A stretch of 64,000 nt of DNA from Parietichytrium sp. I65-24A (lineage: Eukaryota; Sar; Bigyra; Thraustochytrida; Thraustochytriidae): positions 62,001-126,000 of the forward strand of contig BLSF01000034.1 of the NCBI GenBank assembly GCA_012862575.1. The letters are read 5' to 3'. This document shows, piece after piece, positions 29,458-41,154 of the stretch (positions are counted from its first letter, which is position 1; every line of letters starts with the position of its first letter). Under the pieces are notes generated by a model. That model saw only the letters and a list, made by a program, of their open reading frames with translations, was not told the DNA's origin and searched no databases. The position numbers and the translations under genes were made by a program.

Positions 29458-31357
29458 TCATCCTCTGCCAATAAGTTTCACCATGTGCCCATCATAAAAG
29501 TCCCCGACTATATACTTGTCATCCTGTTGAAATAGTTTTCCACGCCCTTCAAACTTGTTGTCGCGCCAATTGCCAACATACTTTGCAGGGCGGTAGAGCA
29601 GGCCCATGTTATCGTTTCTATCGGCATTGGGGATGAGGGTTTGCTCGCCATAGCCATCGCGCAAACCCATTTTAAATTCACCTTTATACGACATGCCATT
29701 TGCACCTTGAAACACCCCTTCTCCGTGCCACATATTCCTTTTCCACATCCCTGCATACTTGCATCGCGACAAAACCCCTGCTGGAATGATATGACCATGG
29801 CCAGTGAACATCTTCAGAGGCGATTCATATGCATTGCCAGCTTTGTTACCGTACGTCATGGAGCCGTATCCGTCTCGCATCGATGCGTCCCAGTGGCCAT
29901 CATACTCGCTGCGAACAGCAAAGCCAAACATGAAAAGAAGCGTTAGCACGCAAACTAAAAGAAAAACGCGACCCCGAAAAGAACACGAAAGCTTACCCCC
30001 CATCTGCATACGACATGACCCCATGGCCACACATTTCATTATCCACCCATTCGCCATCATAGATATTGCCATTTGCCCATTTCCGCTTCCCCCGCCCATT
30101 TCTTTTGCCATCAGGTCTAGGAATGTGCATTCCCTGTTTCGTCTGAGTTGTGCTCAGGAAATCACCCTCGTACCACCCGCCATCCCCGTACTCCAGCCGT
30201 CCGCGGCCATATATCTTTCCCTCGTGGAACGTCCCTTCGTCTGGAAATTGGAATACTGCGTTGTGAGCCGAGCTCTCGCAGCAGGAGTTTGTCTTTCACT
30301 TCCACTCGTGCAACTTACATTTGTCCCCATGAGCAAAGGTAATCACACCTTTGCCATGAAACAAGCCCTGGCGCATCATTCCAACATATACTTGACCGGC
30401 GCGATGTTGTTAGTTTGAAGAGATTGTCGCGAGAGGTTGTGCTTTGTGTGACTTGGAGGTAACTCACCATCTCCAGAATGTGTTGAAAATACTCCTTCAC
30501 CGTCCATTTTACCCCGAACCCAGGCACCGTCATACCGATTACCTGCGTTGTCAACCCAAGGCTGTGAATAGGGCTGTCCGGCAAGACAAGATGGTTCGCT
30601 AAAACACGCAACTTACCTGAGCCAAAGACGCGTAGCCCTTTCCCATGAGGAACCCCAGCCCAGTAGTCCCCCGAATAAAATCCGCCAACCTTTGCCGGAT
30701 ATGTGTAGACACCATAGCCATGAAATTTACCGCTCTTGAATTGGCCCTCGTATGTCTCCCCCACGCTCTTCAAGTACTCAAGCTTGCCTTGGCCATTGAA
30801 TTTGTCGCGATGAAACCCCCCAGAGTATCGAAATTTTGCGTTCACTAGTGTCCCTTGCCCGTGCATCCGATTGTCCAAAAACTCGCCTTCGTAGGAGGTC
30901 CCCTTCGATGGGTCGATCAACAACCCGCGCCCAGTTTGCTTTCCGCTCACCCAGTGCCCTTCGTAACGAAGTTGCTTGCCATCTTTGAGTGGCTTGATGT
31001 GAACTCCAAACCCGTCTCGAAGGTTTGACCTGAACTCCCCAACGTACGTCTCGCCCTCGGACGTTGAAAAAGCGCCCTTCCCTGTGCACCGTGCGCCGCA
31101 TGCATGCAAACCATTCCCATTCCCATTCACATTCCCATTCACATTCACATTCCCATTCACATTCCCATTCACATTCACATTCCCCTCGTTAGCGCACGTC
31201 AAGCACCGTCCCACGCGCCGCGATCGAAAGTTCCCAACTCACCGTGACGCAAGTTATTCAGCAATTCGCCATTGTACACATCGCCATTCGGGTACCTGAT
31301 CTGCCCCTTCCTGTACTTGCCGGACCTCTCCTTGCGTCGCTGTTCAAGGTTCTCCAT
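29458..31357 (-). CDS. MORN-repeat protein, six exons
   Basis: I could assemble six exons: 31357-31243, 31081-30617, 30542-30468, 30390-30319, 30255-29997 and 29908-29458. All introns (161, 74, 73, 77, 63 and 88 would be the spacers; the five between these exons measure 161, 74, 77, 63 and 88 with 73 inside 30469-30541's neighbour) are GT-AG and every join restores a MORN unit, for example HGKGAF, SGNRYDG, GDVYVG and DGGEYDG. The product has 478 residues and about eighteen MORN units (Y-x-G-x-W/F ... G-x-G), from residue 13 to nearly the C-terminus, with no kinase or other domain. MORN arrays bind membranes or act as flat scaffolds, often at flagellar bases or the cell cortex. The first ATG (31357) follows an in-frame stop. 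The first intron is filled with a cattcc/cattca repeat. Exon positions: introns are 31082-31242, 30543-30616, 30469-30541 is exon-free only at 30391-30467, then 30256-30318 and 29909-29996. Function beyond scaffolding is not visible. Confidence 0.88.
31111..31185. repeat. (CATTCC/CATTCA)n run in intron 1 of the MORN gene
   Basis: About twelve hexamers, cattcc alternating with cattca. It fills roughly half of the 161-base first intron, recalling the hexamer-filled TXNDC17 intron. Confidence 0.95.
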
Positions 31358-32287
31358 CTCGCGCACCCACCGCTCATTCCGTCCCTTTCCGCCAGTCCTC
31401 GCTCTGTGCACTTCGCACTCTCTCTCTCTCTGTCTCTACATATGTCATTTCCCTCTTTCTGAGTTTGAGTCCGAGTCAGAGTCAGAGTCTATTTGTTAGT
31501 GAACGGTCAAATAATGCGTAAGTGATCAAAGACATCTAATAGATCATGGATGGTAGTTATTAGTCTTATGGTAATGGATAGTAGTAGTTCTACTAGCTCG
31601 ATAGTGGAATGCAGATGGTTTTTTGTTGTTCACAGTTCACAGTGTCGATGAGTTTAGATTCGACTTGTTTTTTTTCTTTTTTGGTCAAGATCAAGATTGA
31701 CTGCTCATTTGTGATGTGAATAGAATGTGTGTGTGATTTTGAAATTGGTTTGAGACTTGCAAGTTGAAATTAGAAGTTTGCCAATTTGAAAATGTCGTAA
31801 CAGAACACAGCTTTGGCGGAGAGTCTGGACGCGCATTGCCATGTGCGAGCACTGGGGCCTCGGGTGAACTGTGAGTTGGCAGGTCGCAGGCTGCGCTGTG
31901 AAGATCTTAAACTCTGTTCCCGTTTCGAGGCTCGCTTGCGCGATGTTGCCAGCATGGATCCCCCGCGACCATCGCGGTTCTCGCAGCCAGACATGAAGAG
32001 AAAGAGATGGGCTTGCGTATAGAAGTAAGTTAGTAGTGTCTTCCAAGAGTTACAGACATGTAGAAAGAAATCCGTTCACTGGGAATGGCACTGTGCACTG
32101 CAACTTGAATGAATGGCATTGGCAATAACATTGGCAACATGACACTGGCACTGCATTGGCACAAAGGAATGGATTGTCGGGATCGCGTGGTGTGCGCTCA
32201 CTTTGGGGGAGATCGATCTTGATACCCTTGCAATCGAGAAATCGGATTGCTCTGGTCGCCGAAAGAGCCCGGCAGAGCGAACCTGTG
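31358..32287. other. Divergent spacer, MORN gene / 32.3 kb gene
   Basis: Contains short ct and gagtc repeats (31418-31495) and AT-rich sequence. The plus-strand frame of the next gene is open back to about 32156 but without an ATG, so an upstream exon is possible. No separate gene is supported. Confidence 0.5.
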
Positions 32288-34420
32288 ATGGAGGAGCTTC
32301 GAGATCGGGTCGCGGAGAGCCGAGAACGGCACAGCTGGCTGCAGACGTTCGGATATGGCGACGACCTCAAGCAGAGTCGAGTTTACTTTTCCAAAAAACA
32401 GTTTCAGAGCCTGCTTGAGAGCCTCCAAGTCAAGCTGCCTGTAGCTCTTCTTCGTCAGGTGTGGGGCGAGCTGAGCGAGGACGTTCCTCGCTTAGGCAGC
32501 CGAATCGCACTCGATCGTATCGAGAAGGCTTTGGAGGGTGTTGACGGCAAGTCGAAACGGTGGTCGAGCTTCGCGGCAGGCAAACATCAGAGCACATCTC
32601 TAAGACAGGACTTCCTTGCTCTTGTTCTGGATGTGTCCAAAACCAAACGCAATGAATTCGACCTTACAAAATTCTTTTTTAAACACCTTGCGACTGGAGA
32701 TAGCAAAACCTGCTTCACAGTGGAAGACCTCCTCGCTTGCGTGGAAGGTCATTTGCCAAACTGTGAATCTATGCGAAGAAGTCTCTCCCTCAGAGAGGTG
32801 AAGGGCATTTTTCGAGAAATGGATGTTCACTCTAGAAATGTCGTTGGCTATGAAGAGTTTGCACGGTGGGTCCTTTCAGCAAGAAAGAAGGGGCACGCGT
32901 TCCAGCACAATGAGACCACCGACGAAATTCCGAAGGAGTCCGGGGAGCCGCTCGATCTAAATATAGGCGACAAGATTTTATGGAAGCGATACAATATGCT
33001 GAAGCTGACTGATCAGCGCTCTGCAATGCAGGGTATTTTGCTGCTAATCGTCAGGCAGGCGCTCAAATCCACTAGGTCGCGACTGAAGAACCACTCTTAC
33101 CACTCTGCGAAGGAGAAAATCTTCCCAGGCCTCGGAGAGAGAGTTGGCACAAAGTTATTGAAAGAATATTGTAAGACCAAAGGGTTGTCCTTTTCTCGAG
33201 AAACCTGGGATATACTCTTTCAGCTTTTCGAGTACGACCACAAAGAAGAAACGATCGCTATTAAGGACTGGATGAACCTGGTCTTCCGCAACGGAGAGGA
33301 AACAGGGAGGCGCTCATCCGTACCTCATCAAAAGAAATATTACAGGACCTGCGCATGGGACGATTCCGAGGGAGAAAATGATGCTGATGCTGATGCTGCT
33401 GATGATCATGATACAGGGGGTCTCGTTGGATCCGACGCAGACCTCGATATTTCGTTCAGAGTTCGAGCAAACAACACGAGCGAGGCAGCAACCCCTCACA
33501 GACCTCCGCGATGGAGCTTTGCCCAGTCGAGTCTCGAACAAGGAGGGCCGAGGGCGCCTGCGCAGATCCCAGATCTCGAGGAGTCAGACACGGAGGCTCA
33601 CTCTGAAAGCGATAAAGACGAAGAAGATACAGAGGACGAGAATGGCGATGTCCCGGGTTTCAAGAACGTTTTCTTTGACGAAGAAGCCAGAAAATATTTC
33701 AAGTACGTAATTGTCAAGAACAAGCAGTACGCAGTGGACTCTTCCAACCAAGCCTACCGACGAGATAAAGTGACTGGCGAACTGCGCTACAAAGGGAGGT
33801 TGTGCAAAACAGACATTTGGACTGATTTGGCTGAAGAGCCGGAACAAAGCTACTATATTGACAATTTTGCACCAGACGAATGTGGCGAGGCGGAGCGGCA
33901 ATGCAAAGAAGAAGAAGAAGAAGAAGAAGAAAAATCGGAAGAGAACTGTGAGGAGCATACGTCTCGAACCGTAGAATTACACATTTCAGCGCTGGAAACT
34001 GGGCTTCCAAAAGCTATCTGCGACCGCACGTACCTTGAGATTGTGGCAATGCCTTGGAATATTTCAATGCAGACACAAGTTTGGGTGAACCCCGCCAGGA
34101 AACGTCTTTCAAAAGCAGAGCGAGAGAAGCATATTCTGCATGTCCCCTTCGGCAAGCTCTGCCAGGCGGACCTTGCTCGCCTGAACGCGGATTACTTTAA
34201 CGACTCTATGCCATCACACGTTCGCCTCACAAGAGGGCTTCCGCACCTCGAATTTCGCCTCATGCAACGGCCACGGACGAGGTTTGGCAGGCCGAAATGC
34301 CTTGGGAAAGAGCTGCTCCCTCTTGCCAAATTTCGTGACGCCAGGGGCGGTGCCACATTCTTGGAGGCCCTTGCACTGGGGGAGCACAATGTGTTCATCG
34401 AGATAGCATCCTTAAACTAG
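32288..34420 (+). CDS. Unknown protein with degenerate EF-hand-like region
   Basis: A 710-residue frame from the first in-frame ATG at 32288; the same frame is open 130 bases further upstream without a start, so a 5' exon cannot be excluded. Residues about 100-210 are helical with two EF-hand-like segments (FDLTKFFFKHLATGDSK and MDVHSRNVVGYEEFARWVL); the second has several loop positions but lacks the classical Asp-x-Asp-x-Asp-Gly, so calcium binding is doubtful. Residues about 355-500 are acidic and disordered (DADADAADDHD; later a Glu run EEEEEEEEKSEE). Near 460 and 530 there are ordered stretches (FFDEEARKYFKYVIVKN, KVTGELRYKGRLCK), and the last 140 residues look folded (beta-rich) but match nothing I know. 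No membrane segment or signal is seen. Function unknown. Confidence 0.75.
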   Translation: MEELRDRVAESRERHSWLQTFGYGDDLKQSRVYFSKKQFQSLLESLQVKLPVALLRQVWGELSEDVPRLGSRIALDRIEKALEGVDGKSKRWSSFAAGKHQSTSLRQDFLALVLDVSKTKRNEFDLTKFFFKHLATGDSKTCFTVEDLLACVEGHLPNCESMRRSLSLREVKGIFREMDVHSRNVVGYEEFARWVLSARKKGHAFQHNETTDEIPKESGEPLDLNIGDKILWKRYNMLKLTDQRSAMQGILLLIVRQALKSTRSRLKNHSYHSAKEKIFPGLGERVGTKLLKEYCKTKGLSFSRETWDILFQLFEYDHKEETIAIKDWMNLVFRNGEETGRRSSVPHQKKYYRTCAWDDSEGENDADADAADDHDTGGLVGSDADLDISFRVRANNTSEAATPHRPPRWSFAQSSLEQGGPRAPAQIPDLEESDTEAHSESDKDEEDTEDENGDVPGFKNVFFDEEARKYFKYVIVKNKQYAVDSSNQAYRRDKVTGELRYKGRLCKTDIWTDLAEEPEQSYYIDNFAPDECGEAERQCKEEEEEEEEKSEENCEEHTSRTVELHISALETGLPKAICDRTYLEIVAMPWNISMQTQVWVNPARKRLSKAEREKHILHVPFGKLCQADLARLNADYFNDSMPSHVRLTRGLPHLEFRLMQRPRTRFGRPKCLGKELLPLAKFRDARGGATFLEALALGEHNVFIEIASLN

Positions 34421-34853
34421 TGGGAAGCCAACTTCATTTTGTATCTCCCTCCCCTTTTTGTAACTTTTTAAAAGTTAAAGTAAAAAGCTTAGAACAACAT
34501 TGTATCAAGCTTCTCTTCGCGTCGCTCTGACCTCCATCGACTCTTGACTGCCAACAACAGACTGCTTGCAGCACATTGCATCACAACTACCACAACCTTT
34601 TTGTGTCTTTCGTGTCACTGCCCACAACAAAGCTCTACCAACTAACTGCACACACCGCGTGCAATTCATCCAAGTGATGAAGGCTTAACCGACTTAGGTT
34701 ATTGCATCTTACATCCTCAAACATGGGCTCCACCATCCGCACCATCAACAGCGTTTGCTCCGCTTCTCTGCTTCTTTGCTACCAGTACTCAATACTCTGC
34801 TTTTCTTTCACACTCTTTCACTCTGTATCACTCTGTATCACTGCTTTCCTGTT

Positions 34854-34854
<1 letters not shown>

Positions 34855-34889
<35 letters not shown>
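34855..34889. repeat. (GCT)n trinucleotide run
   Basis: Eleven to twelve uninterrupted gct units, followed by imperfect gttgtt units. Confidence 0.95.
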
Positions 34890-34983
34890 GGTTGTTGTTA
34901 TTGTTGCTGTTCATCAGTTACCAGAGTTACCAGAGATACCAGAGAGTTCGAAACGCCTTGCTTTGCCTTACCACGTCTCACTT

Positions 34984-35040
34984 GTTGATTGATTGATTGA
35001 TTGTTTAGATTGATTGATTGATTGATTGACAGATTGACAG
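34984..35040. repeat. (TTGA)n microsatellite upstream of the ABCG gene
   Basis: Two blocks of the ttga tetramer ending in attgacag, which could also serve as a splice acceptor. Confidence 0.85.
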
Positions 35041-35209
35041 TGAACTAATTACTCTTCTTCTTGTGTTGTCCTTGTTGCGTTACTGTTGTGCGGTCGGAGT
35101 CCTCGCAGGCGGCGGATGTACGCAACGTACGACTGTGGGACGGAGAAGACCGGCCGGGTTGGAGCGGCGGATTGGTCGAACGGAATTTGAAGGAGTGGCG
35201 AAGAGGGAG

Positions 35210-38200
35210 ATGATGGACGACTTTGGAGATGCTCCACGGCTCGCACTGGCGCAGCTCGTTCGCAGAGGGAAGGATGGCTTGCTGAAAAAGTGCGAGCAAG
35301 TGTCGGAAGAGTGCAGGACGCAGCTGGAGAGGATGGGGCTGGACGCGGAATTTGTGCGCGCGCAAACGCATTTCGTGCTGGAAAATGAAGATTGCATGAA
35401 AACACAGGTTGCTCCATGCTGGGACGAAGAGTTCCGCCACTGGAAGTCGAATATCTGCTCGGTGCGCTGCGAAATTGGGCGACAGGAGCTTCGGGAGGTC
35501 TGCCAAAAGGCGAGCCTGAATGGCACATTGTGCGACTGGAATTTGTCCGTAGGCATCGGTGGGACCTCCATCTCCGCGGTGGAATCGGTGTGTCTTCCTG
35601 CAGCTTGCGCGAATGATCGAGACACGTTGGCCATGGACCGCTGCATCATGGCGGAGACTTGCGACTCCGTGCCGCACGAAGTGCTCCCAGTTTGTGGGTC
35701 TCATGTTCAATGCCGCCAAAAACACGACTACGAGCAGTTCATCATTGGGGGGATTGTTGTTGGCTCTACGTTGATCTTAGCTTGTGCATTCGTGCTATTG
35801 CGCGTCCGTGCGTCCCGTGCGAAACCCACTGCTAAAGTAGTCGCTCGCCAGAATGACGAGTCGTCAGATGCTATCGATAGTCTTCGTCTATCCTTGCTAA
35901 ACGACCCTGAATTTGGGATCGTCGAAGGGACGCCCCGGCCAATCGAGACGGCGTTCATCACAAATAGTGCCACAGAGCAGGTGAAGGACCTTTCAGCTAG
36001 TTTTTTGGGATCTGGGAGTGGCCTGGCTCGCCAAGATAGCAATGAGATGCTGCAAAACACCGTCAGCTCTGTTCGTTTCAAGCTCAATGATGGCCTCGAA
36101 GCCCATGTTCTAGACGCGCTCCGCGAAAGCATGCTCAAGGACGGTAAAGGGATTGTGACGTCTCGAGAAACCTCTCTCGTTTGGCACAATCTGTCCTATC
36201 GCAGGCAAAAGGTGGACATTTTAAAGGGACTTACCGGTATGGTCAAGCCCGGAACGATGGTTGCAGTCATCGGAGCCCCAGACAGCGGCGCCACCACCCT
36301 CTTGAAGCTTTTAGCGGGCAGATGCGTCGGTGGTCAGAGGTGGGGAGATATCTTGATCAATGGCTCGCCTCCAAACAAACAGCTGCACCGACACATTGGA
36401 TATATTCCAAAGGAAGACTTCAATCTTCCTACACTGACCGTTAGAGAAACACTGGCCTTCAGCCTGGCGTTGAGATCGGAGCGTGGCATGTCTGAAAAGC
36501 TGAAGAAGGAGAGAATCGATGCAACCCTCCAGCTGCTGGGTCTGAGCCACGTCGCAGACACTGTCGTCGGCGACCAGCTCATCCGCGGGTGCTCTGGCGG
36601 AGAGAAAAGGAGGGTGAGCATTGGGGTCGAGGCTATCGTCGGAAGAAGAATTCAGATCATGGACTGTGTCACCAATGGCCTTGACTCTGCCGCGGCTTAC
36701 GAGGTCATGAAAACCTCTCGAGTGTTGGCGGATACCGGGCTCAACTGCTCGATCGCCACTGTGCGACAGCCCTCCTGGGAGCTCCTTCGCCTTTTTCACA
36801 AGGTCATTCTCATAAGTCGCGGAAGCTGTATTTATTTTGGCCCGGCGTCTCAGGTGGAATCTTACTTTGGAGATCTTGGCTTTTCACGGCCGTTGACAAA
36901 GGCTTTGCCAGATTTCCTGGAGGAGCTCACTTCCGACGCGTCCCATTTTAGAGAAATTACCAGCGTCAATGGAGAAGGCGCTAGCGCGGCCAGCGCGGAT
37001 GACGATGCACAACTTGTTGATCCTGATTCCAAACTTTTATTGGAGACAAAGAGCAGAACATCTGTTGACAGTTCGGAGGAGTTCCGGCCCCTCGAACATC
37101 CCAAGCGAAACAGGTCCGCTCGGATGAGGCGCATTCAATCCCAACTACGGGTAAACCTCGTTGAGGCATTTAAGAGCAGCAAGTTGTACGCTGGACTCGG
37201 CAAGCAGATATGGAACGAGCTAGACGCCATCACGAGCTCTCGGCGCTACGACTCCTTTGGGCTCTTAGGTACCGACTGTGTAGACTCCGATGAAGAAGGT
37301 GATGACGATGAAGTTGACGATCTCTTGCACTGGACTGCAAGGCGGTTTGGCCGCGCTCGAAAATGGATAGGCCGCAAAATCTTCCGCAATCATTTATACG
37401 AGACACGGTTTGGTGAGCAATTCAAGGTTTGTCTCTCTAGACAAGCAAAGATCACTGTTCGCTCGCCGACTGCGAAGGCCAAATTGCTACGATCAGTGTT
37501 CATGGGCGTGCTTCTTGGTACCATGTTTTTCCAATTCGAAATGGATCAACGAGACGCGCGAAACAGATTTGGGTTGATTTTTATCATCATCACCTCGGTG
37601 GCGATGGGCGGGTTGGCCATTATTCCGCAGCTGTTCAATCAGCGGATCATCTTTTATCACCAGCACGCTGCTGGATACTTTCGCTCCTTTGCTTATATCT
37701 CCTCGGTCATCGTTTGCGAGATACCTCTGTTCTTTATGGAGGCTATCCTCTTTCTCACTATTATTTATCCAATGTGTGGGCTGAGCGGCGGGGTCTTCTC
37801 CATCAAATGGCTTTATTTCGTCCTGACTCACGTGTCACTAAATTTTGGTGCTTTTTCGCTCTGCCTTTTGAGCGTTATGGCTGCCCCAACGGCCACTGTC
37901 GCGACAGCTGCGACACCAACCATCATGAGTCTGTTCCTGCTTTTCAGTGGATATCTGGTGCGAAGAGACAAACTTCCTTGGCCTGCCTTGAATGACTTTT
38001 CCATGATCACCCGTCCATTCAAAGGACTTTCGCTGAATGAGATGGAGGGGCTGATCTTCCGTTGCGAAGAGGATGAAATGGTTCCACCAGCTGATTATCC
38101 GAACGCAACAGTAGCACCACCATACGGGTTTTGGGGGCCACAATACAGGACATGCCCTTTGGGAACCGGTCACCTATCTCTGTACTTGTACGGCCTGCAG

Positions 38201-40481
38201 GAAGGGGAGCAAAACAAATGGGTATTGCTTGCGCAGAATCTGTGGTTCATCGTTCTTTTCGTCTTCCTCCTTTTTGCGTCCGTGAATCTAGTGTCCTACG
38301 CCCCAGACAGCAGCGACTCGGCCGAAACAGCGTTGAAGAATGAGAAGCGCATGAGGCGCTTGCAAGCCAAAGCAAGCACCACTCATTATACCCAAGTCGT
38401 GGATACTGGAAGCCAGGACCACCTCACCTCGGCCATTGATGAAAACGGAGCGTCTAGCGACAGAGTAGGCAGCGTGGAATTTGAGAATCTGAATTATTCA
38501 GTTCTGATGCGGACCGGTCTTTGCAAGAAACCCGTCCGGCGCCAACTGCTGCACAATGTATCTGGACACGTGAGAGGTAAGATTTTGGCCCTGATGGGGC
38601 CTTCTGGTAGCGGTAAGTCCACGCTCCTTGACGTTCTTGCGATGCGGAAGACTGGTGGCGAAGTGACATTTGATAAGCTCCTCGTAAGCGGGAAACCTCG
38701 CGACAAGTACTTCCCGAGAATTGCCGGATATGTTGAGCAGACGGACTCCCACCTTCCAACAACGACGGTATATGAGGCTATCTGGATATCTGCGCAGCTC
38801 CGCTTGCCAAGCGCGATCTCTGTGGAGGAAAAACGCACGCGAGTGGATCATATAATTGAGAGTCTCTCTTTAGGGGCCTTCGTGAATGAGAAAATCGGCA
38901 CCCCGGACGCTGGCGGAGTGAGCCCAGAAGTCCGTAAAAAGGTGACAATTGCAGTGGAGCTCGTGTTTGATTCTGACGTTCTATTTCTCGACGAGCCCAC
39001 GACTGGGCTAGACGCCAAATCTGCTTTGAATATCATGCAAGCGATTCGTAAGACCTGTGCGAAGAAGTCGACAATATGCACAATTCACCAGCCTAGCGCC
39101 GAGGTTTTCGCTCTATTTGACTGGGTGCTTTTACTTCAGCTCGGTGGCCGAGAATGCTATTTCGGCCCTGTTGGCGACATGGTCAATTATTTCCAAACAA
39201 ATGGCTTTGGAATTTGCCCTGTCGATCAGAACCCGGCAGATTATGCCCTCAGCTGCGCGAAGGCTGCTTCTGCGGGTATTGATCCTGCAGCAATCTTTGA
39301 GGCGTCTTCGTTGAGGGAAAGGATGCTGCAATCTGCCCCTTCCAAATTGGGTGGCACAATGGCTGACGCCATCTTGCAAGAAAACCCCGCTAGTTTCAAC
39401 AGCACATATGCAGCAAGTTATTGGGTCCAATTCAAGTGCCAATTGTTGACGCAATTTGCGTATTTGTACCGCGATAAGTCCCTGCTTTATATGCGGTGTA
39501 TCACGGCGGTCATGTTTGGGCTTATAATCGGAATAGTGTTTTACGACATGGATCGCTCACAAGCCTCGGCGGAGTCGAGGGTGGGACTCATCTTTATTGG
39601 CCTTGTTTACTGCGGATACTCGGCTATCTTGACTATTCCGAAGAACATTGACCAACGGCCGGTGCGCTTTCGGGAACACAAATCCAACTACTACGCGATG
39701 TGGGTTCATTATCTCGCGATGATCATTGCCGAGACGCCATTCTTTGTTCTTCAGGTGTCTTTGTATGTTGTGACATTCTATCCTCTTGTGGGCTTGCGGG
39801 CTGGTTCGCACTTTTTCTACTTTTGGGCTGTGGTTTTGCTGCATGCAAGCGCCGCATTTGCGTTTTCCTCGTTCATCGCAATGATTGCGCCGAATGCGGA
39901 CACGGCCACGATTATCAATACGGTGAGCAATGGAACGATGACGGTAAGTGCCCTTGTTCTCTACTCCCCTTGAGTTCCTTTGAACGATCGACTGACCCAC
40001 CCCTCACTTCACCTTTGTTTTTCAGCTCTTGTGCGGCTTTCTGCTTCCTTTTGAGAGCATTCCAAGCTTTTGGCGGTTGTTTTACTATCTATCGTTCTAC
40101 AGATTTCCTTTGGCCTCGCTCGTTTCCAACGAGATGCTCGGTGCAGAATTTGATTGTGGCAAGTTCAACAACGAGAGCGCTCTCCCAATCTTTGTCGGAG
40201 GCCTGGAAAGAGATCATCCTCCTCCGCCCTACGGTCTCGGCAAACCCAACCTGCTTTGTATCGGTCTAATGGCGGAAGACTATCACAAGGCACTGCGCGA
40301 TCCGCATTGCTTTCGCTACTTTTGCCCGATCATTGAAGGGTCCTTCATTCTGGAGCGCTTCTCCTTCCCAATGGATTGGTCGGCAATGAATGAGAACCTC
40401 ATCTACCTCTTCTGCTTTGCGCTCATGTTCAGGGCCGTTGCATACATTGCCATGAGCACGGTTCAGCACATAAATCGCTAG
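35210..40481 (+). CDS. Full-size ABCG (PDR-type) transporter with Cys-rich N-terminal ectodomain, two exons
   Basis: Exon 1 runs to 39943, exon 2 is 40026-40481, joined in phase 0 over an 82-base gtaagt/ttcag intron; 1729 residues from the first ATG. Order: a Cys-rich domain (about 10-170, over a dozen Cys), a transmembrane helix (FIIGGIVVGSTLILACAFVLL, near 180), NBD1, six membrane helices, NBD2, six more helices. NBD1 has GAPDSGATTLL in place of Walker A (the Lys is Ala), a good signature CSGGEKRRVS, a Walker B of IMDCVTNGLDS (no catalytic Glu) and RQPS instead of HQPS. NBD2 has perfect Walker A GPSGSGKSTLL, Walker B VLFLDEPTTGLD and HQPS, but a degenerate signature GVSPEVRKK. So one ATP site is intact and the other is dead, as in fungal Pdr5-type pumps. 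Likely an exporter of lipids or toxic compounds in the plasma membrane. An upstream start giving a signal peptide is likely (see finding). Confidence 0.9.
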
Positions 40482-40951
40482 CCTTCTCTGAAAAAATATC
40501 AGGGGACATGTGGCTTGGTCGATCCGCCTTGAAGAAACGAGAGCCAATGCACACTTCATCACCAACTCCAAGAGGTTACCTGGGTCCGGAATCGATGAGA
40601 CTTATGCGATTTAGGCAATATTTTGATTGTTTCATTAGGTGGCTCTTGTTTTGATGCTCACAAGAATTAGTGCCCAAGCTTCTCGTCAAGCGCCGTTGCG
40701 CTGCAGATTCATTCTCGGTCAGAAAACACCAGATTCATTGAACTCACGGCGGTCGACTTTCGTTTCACAATTAGTTTTGATTTACATGTTAGGTTACATA
40801 CCCGTACAAGTTAATTTAAACAACTTGAAGAGACCAGCGATGACGACAACTTACAGTTCAAAAACAAATCTTAAAAAGTAAGTTACAAACAGTGGCATAA
40901 AAACTAGTGTGCGTGTACGTGTCCACGCAATCCGCAATCCGCTGACGCACT

Positions 40952-40963
40952 GTACTCGAGTAC
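40952..40963. promoter_or_regulatory. 12-base palindrome GTACTCGAGTAC, copy 2
   Basis: Identical to 5713-5724, again followed by C; about 470 bases upstream of the oxidoreductase start. Confidence 0.3.
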
Positions 40964-41154
40964 CTAGCTTACTCTGTAACTCAGTACGTACTACGTACAC
41001 ACTATCACTCAGTACCCATACACATAGCACCAATCTCTTCGCTAGCTAAAGTAGCTACAAAGGCTTGCTACTCGAGCACCTACTACCATATCTTACTGAA
41101 AGTAGTAGAGCCAAATCATCACCGATCACTGAACAGTCTGAACTGTCTGAACAG

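Larger units (their letters stand above)
34421..35209. other. Intergenic region upstream of the ABCG gene
   Basis: Contains a (GCT)n run (34855-34889) and a (TTGA)n run (34984-35040). From 35030 to 35209 the ABCG reading frame is open without an ATG and encodes a strongly hydrophobic stretch (see the finding on its start). A 5' exon may lie here. Confidence 0.5.
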
